Assembly (NCBI GenBank): GCA_002869425.1 | Contig: PKSZ01000183.1 | Location: 1 to 13,886, forward strand | Direction: 5' to 3' | Source: Marinilabiliales bacterium | GTDB taxonomy: Bacteria; Bacteroidota; Bacteroidia; Bacteroidales; BM523 | DNA: 13,886 nt | Part shown: piece by piece, positions 13,287 through 13,886 of the stretch | Layout of the letters: each line of letters begins with the position of its first letter | Numbering within the stretch: the stretch's first letter is position 1 | Translations under genes and position numbers: made by a program | The notes under the pieces: model-generated | The model's database searches: none | The model's input: only the letters and a program-made list of their open reading frames with translations | Told to the model about the DNA's origin: nothing

Positions 13287-13886
13287 TTACAATTTAACAC
13301 AAAAAATCAGAACATCATCAATTTGTTCATAAGAATGGCCTGTTTCATCTTTGCTATTTTTCCATGTGTAAAACTGATTTTTCAATCTCTCTTTTTGTTC
13401 ATTAAGAGGTTCTGTCGAAATAACAGATAACAACTCTTTCATTCGATTGAATTTGAATTTATCACCCTTATCGCCACCAAACTGATCCTGAAATCCATCT
13501 GAAAATGTATAAACCAAGCTTCCCTCGCTAAGTACAAGCTCATGTTCGGTAAATGGAATGAGTGCTCCCGTATGATATCCAGCTGGCTGTTTATCTCCCT
13601 TATAAATATTCATTTGTCCATTTTCAATAATCACAAATTGCTCATTTGCAGAAGCGTATGTAAGTTTTCGTGAATTTCTTTCCCATTTACAAAAAACCAA
13701 ATCGATTCCGTCTCTTTGTCCATCATTATCTTCAAGCTGTCCTAGCCCTTTAACCACACCCAGTCTGAGTTGATTGAGTACATCTGCCGGGCTTGTAATT
13801 TCATTTTCAATCACAATTTCGTTTAATAAAGTCATACCCAGCATACTCATAAAGGCACCAGGTACACCATGGCCGGTACAATCAGC
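13287..13886 (-). CDS. SpoIIE-family (PP2C-type) serine phosphatase, N-terminus cut by window edge
   Basis: The 199 visible residues run from the window edge to TAA at 13287-13289. They begin inside the catalytic motif ADCTGHGVPG, so the methionine at 13850 is internal and not the start. Other motifs present are DGID (visible residues 59-62), SDGFQDQFGG (129-138) and YEQIDD (186-191), all with their acidic metal ligands. It is clearly homologous to the SpoIIE domain of the next gene. In place of the neighbour's GANNPAFLV strand it has ASANEQFVI, so the usual N-P there is lost. It should dephosphorylate Ser/Thr residues of a protein partner in the cytoplasm. The sensor part, probably TPR or another periplasmic domain, lies to the right of the window. 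It precedes the TPR phosphatase by 29 bases on the same strand. Confidence 0.92.
   Translation of the reverse strand, partial: ADCTGHGVPGAFMSMLGMTLLNEIVIENEITSPADVLNQLRLGVVKGLGQLEDNDGQRDGIDLVFCKWERNSRKLTYASANEQFVIIENGQMNIYKGDKQPAGYHTGALIPFTEHELVLSEGSLVYTFSDGFQDQFGGDKGDKFKFNRMKELLSVISTEPLNEQKERLKNQFYTWKNSKDETGHSYEQIDDVLIFCVKL

Noticed and set aside
13140..13430. Plus-strand open frame of 96 codons spanning the junction of the two phosphatase genes
   Set aside because: It is antisense to two well-supported coding regions and has no recognisable features.
13287..13850. A complete 187-residue gene starting at the methionine at 13850
   Set aside because: The frame continues upstream to the window edge and encodes the phosphatase motif ADCTGHGVPG immediately before this methionine, so the gene is longer and truncated by the window.
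1..13886. tRNA, rRNA, riboswitch, insertion sequence or attachment site
   Set aside because: Nearly the whole window is coding, and no transposase, terminal inverted repeats or structured RNA signature was seen in the two short spacers.

Overview
The window looks like a piece of a Bacteroidota genome (a Cytophaga/Flavobacterium/Marinilabilia-type marine or sediment lineage is plausible). The DNA is AT-rich. It encodes PKD domains, a SprB-like domain and a Cys-rich N-terminal cap of a kind I know from Bacteroidota giant surface proteins, together with TPR/SpoIIE phosphatases typical of the phylum. Shine-Dalgarno signals are weak or absent. All genes lie on the minus strand, so the order of transcription is from high to low coordinates.

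Right end (13886-13287): the C-terminal half of a SpoIIE/PP2C-family serine phosphatase whose start lies outside the window. After 29 bases follows a complete 769-residue protein (13257-10948) with signal peptide, eight TPR motifs at an exact 40-residue period, a membrane helix, coiled coil and a second SpoIIE phosphatase domain. The two phosphatase domains are clearly related, so this is a tandem paralogous pair, probably co-transcribed.

A 201-base AT-rich spacer (10947-10747) carries a perfect 12-bp palindrome. Then comes the dominant feature: one unbroken reading frame of 3,582 codons from a GTG at 10746 to the left edge of the window, with no stop in the window. It is a giant secreted cell-surface protein. 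In order it has a signal peptide, a Cys-rich N-terminal cap, one SprB-like domain, 24 tandem domains of about 89 residues (Ig-like, each with a conserved Cys pair) and at least 14 tandem PKD domains of about 84 residues. The C-terminus, where a type IX secretion sorting domain would be expected, is beyond the left edge.

The most interesting signal is inside the giant gene. The 24 Ig-like repeats fall into three subtypes, defined by two loops that co-vary. One repeat pair five units apart (17 and 22) is more alike than neighbours are. Six of the PKD domains form three copies of a strict two-domain unit of 169-170 residues. Together this points to layered duplication, old enough in the PKD part for synonymous sites to have diverged. 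Whether the phosphatase pair regulates the adhesin is only suggested by adjacency.
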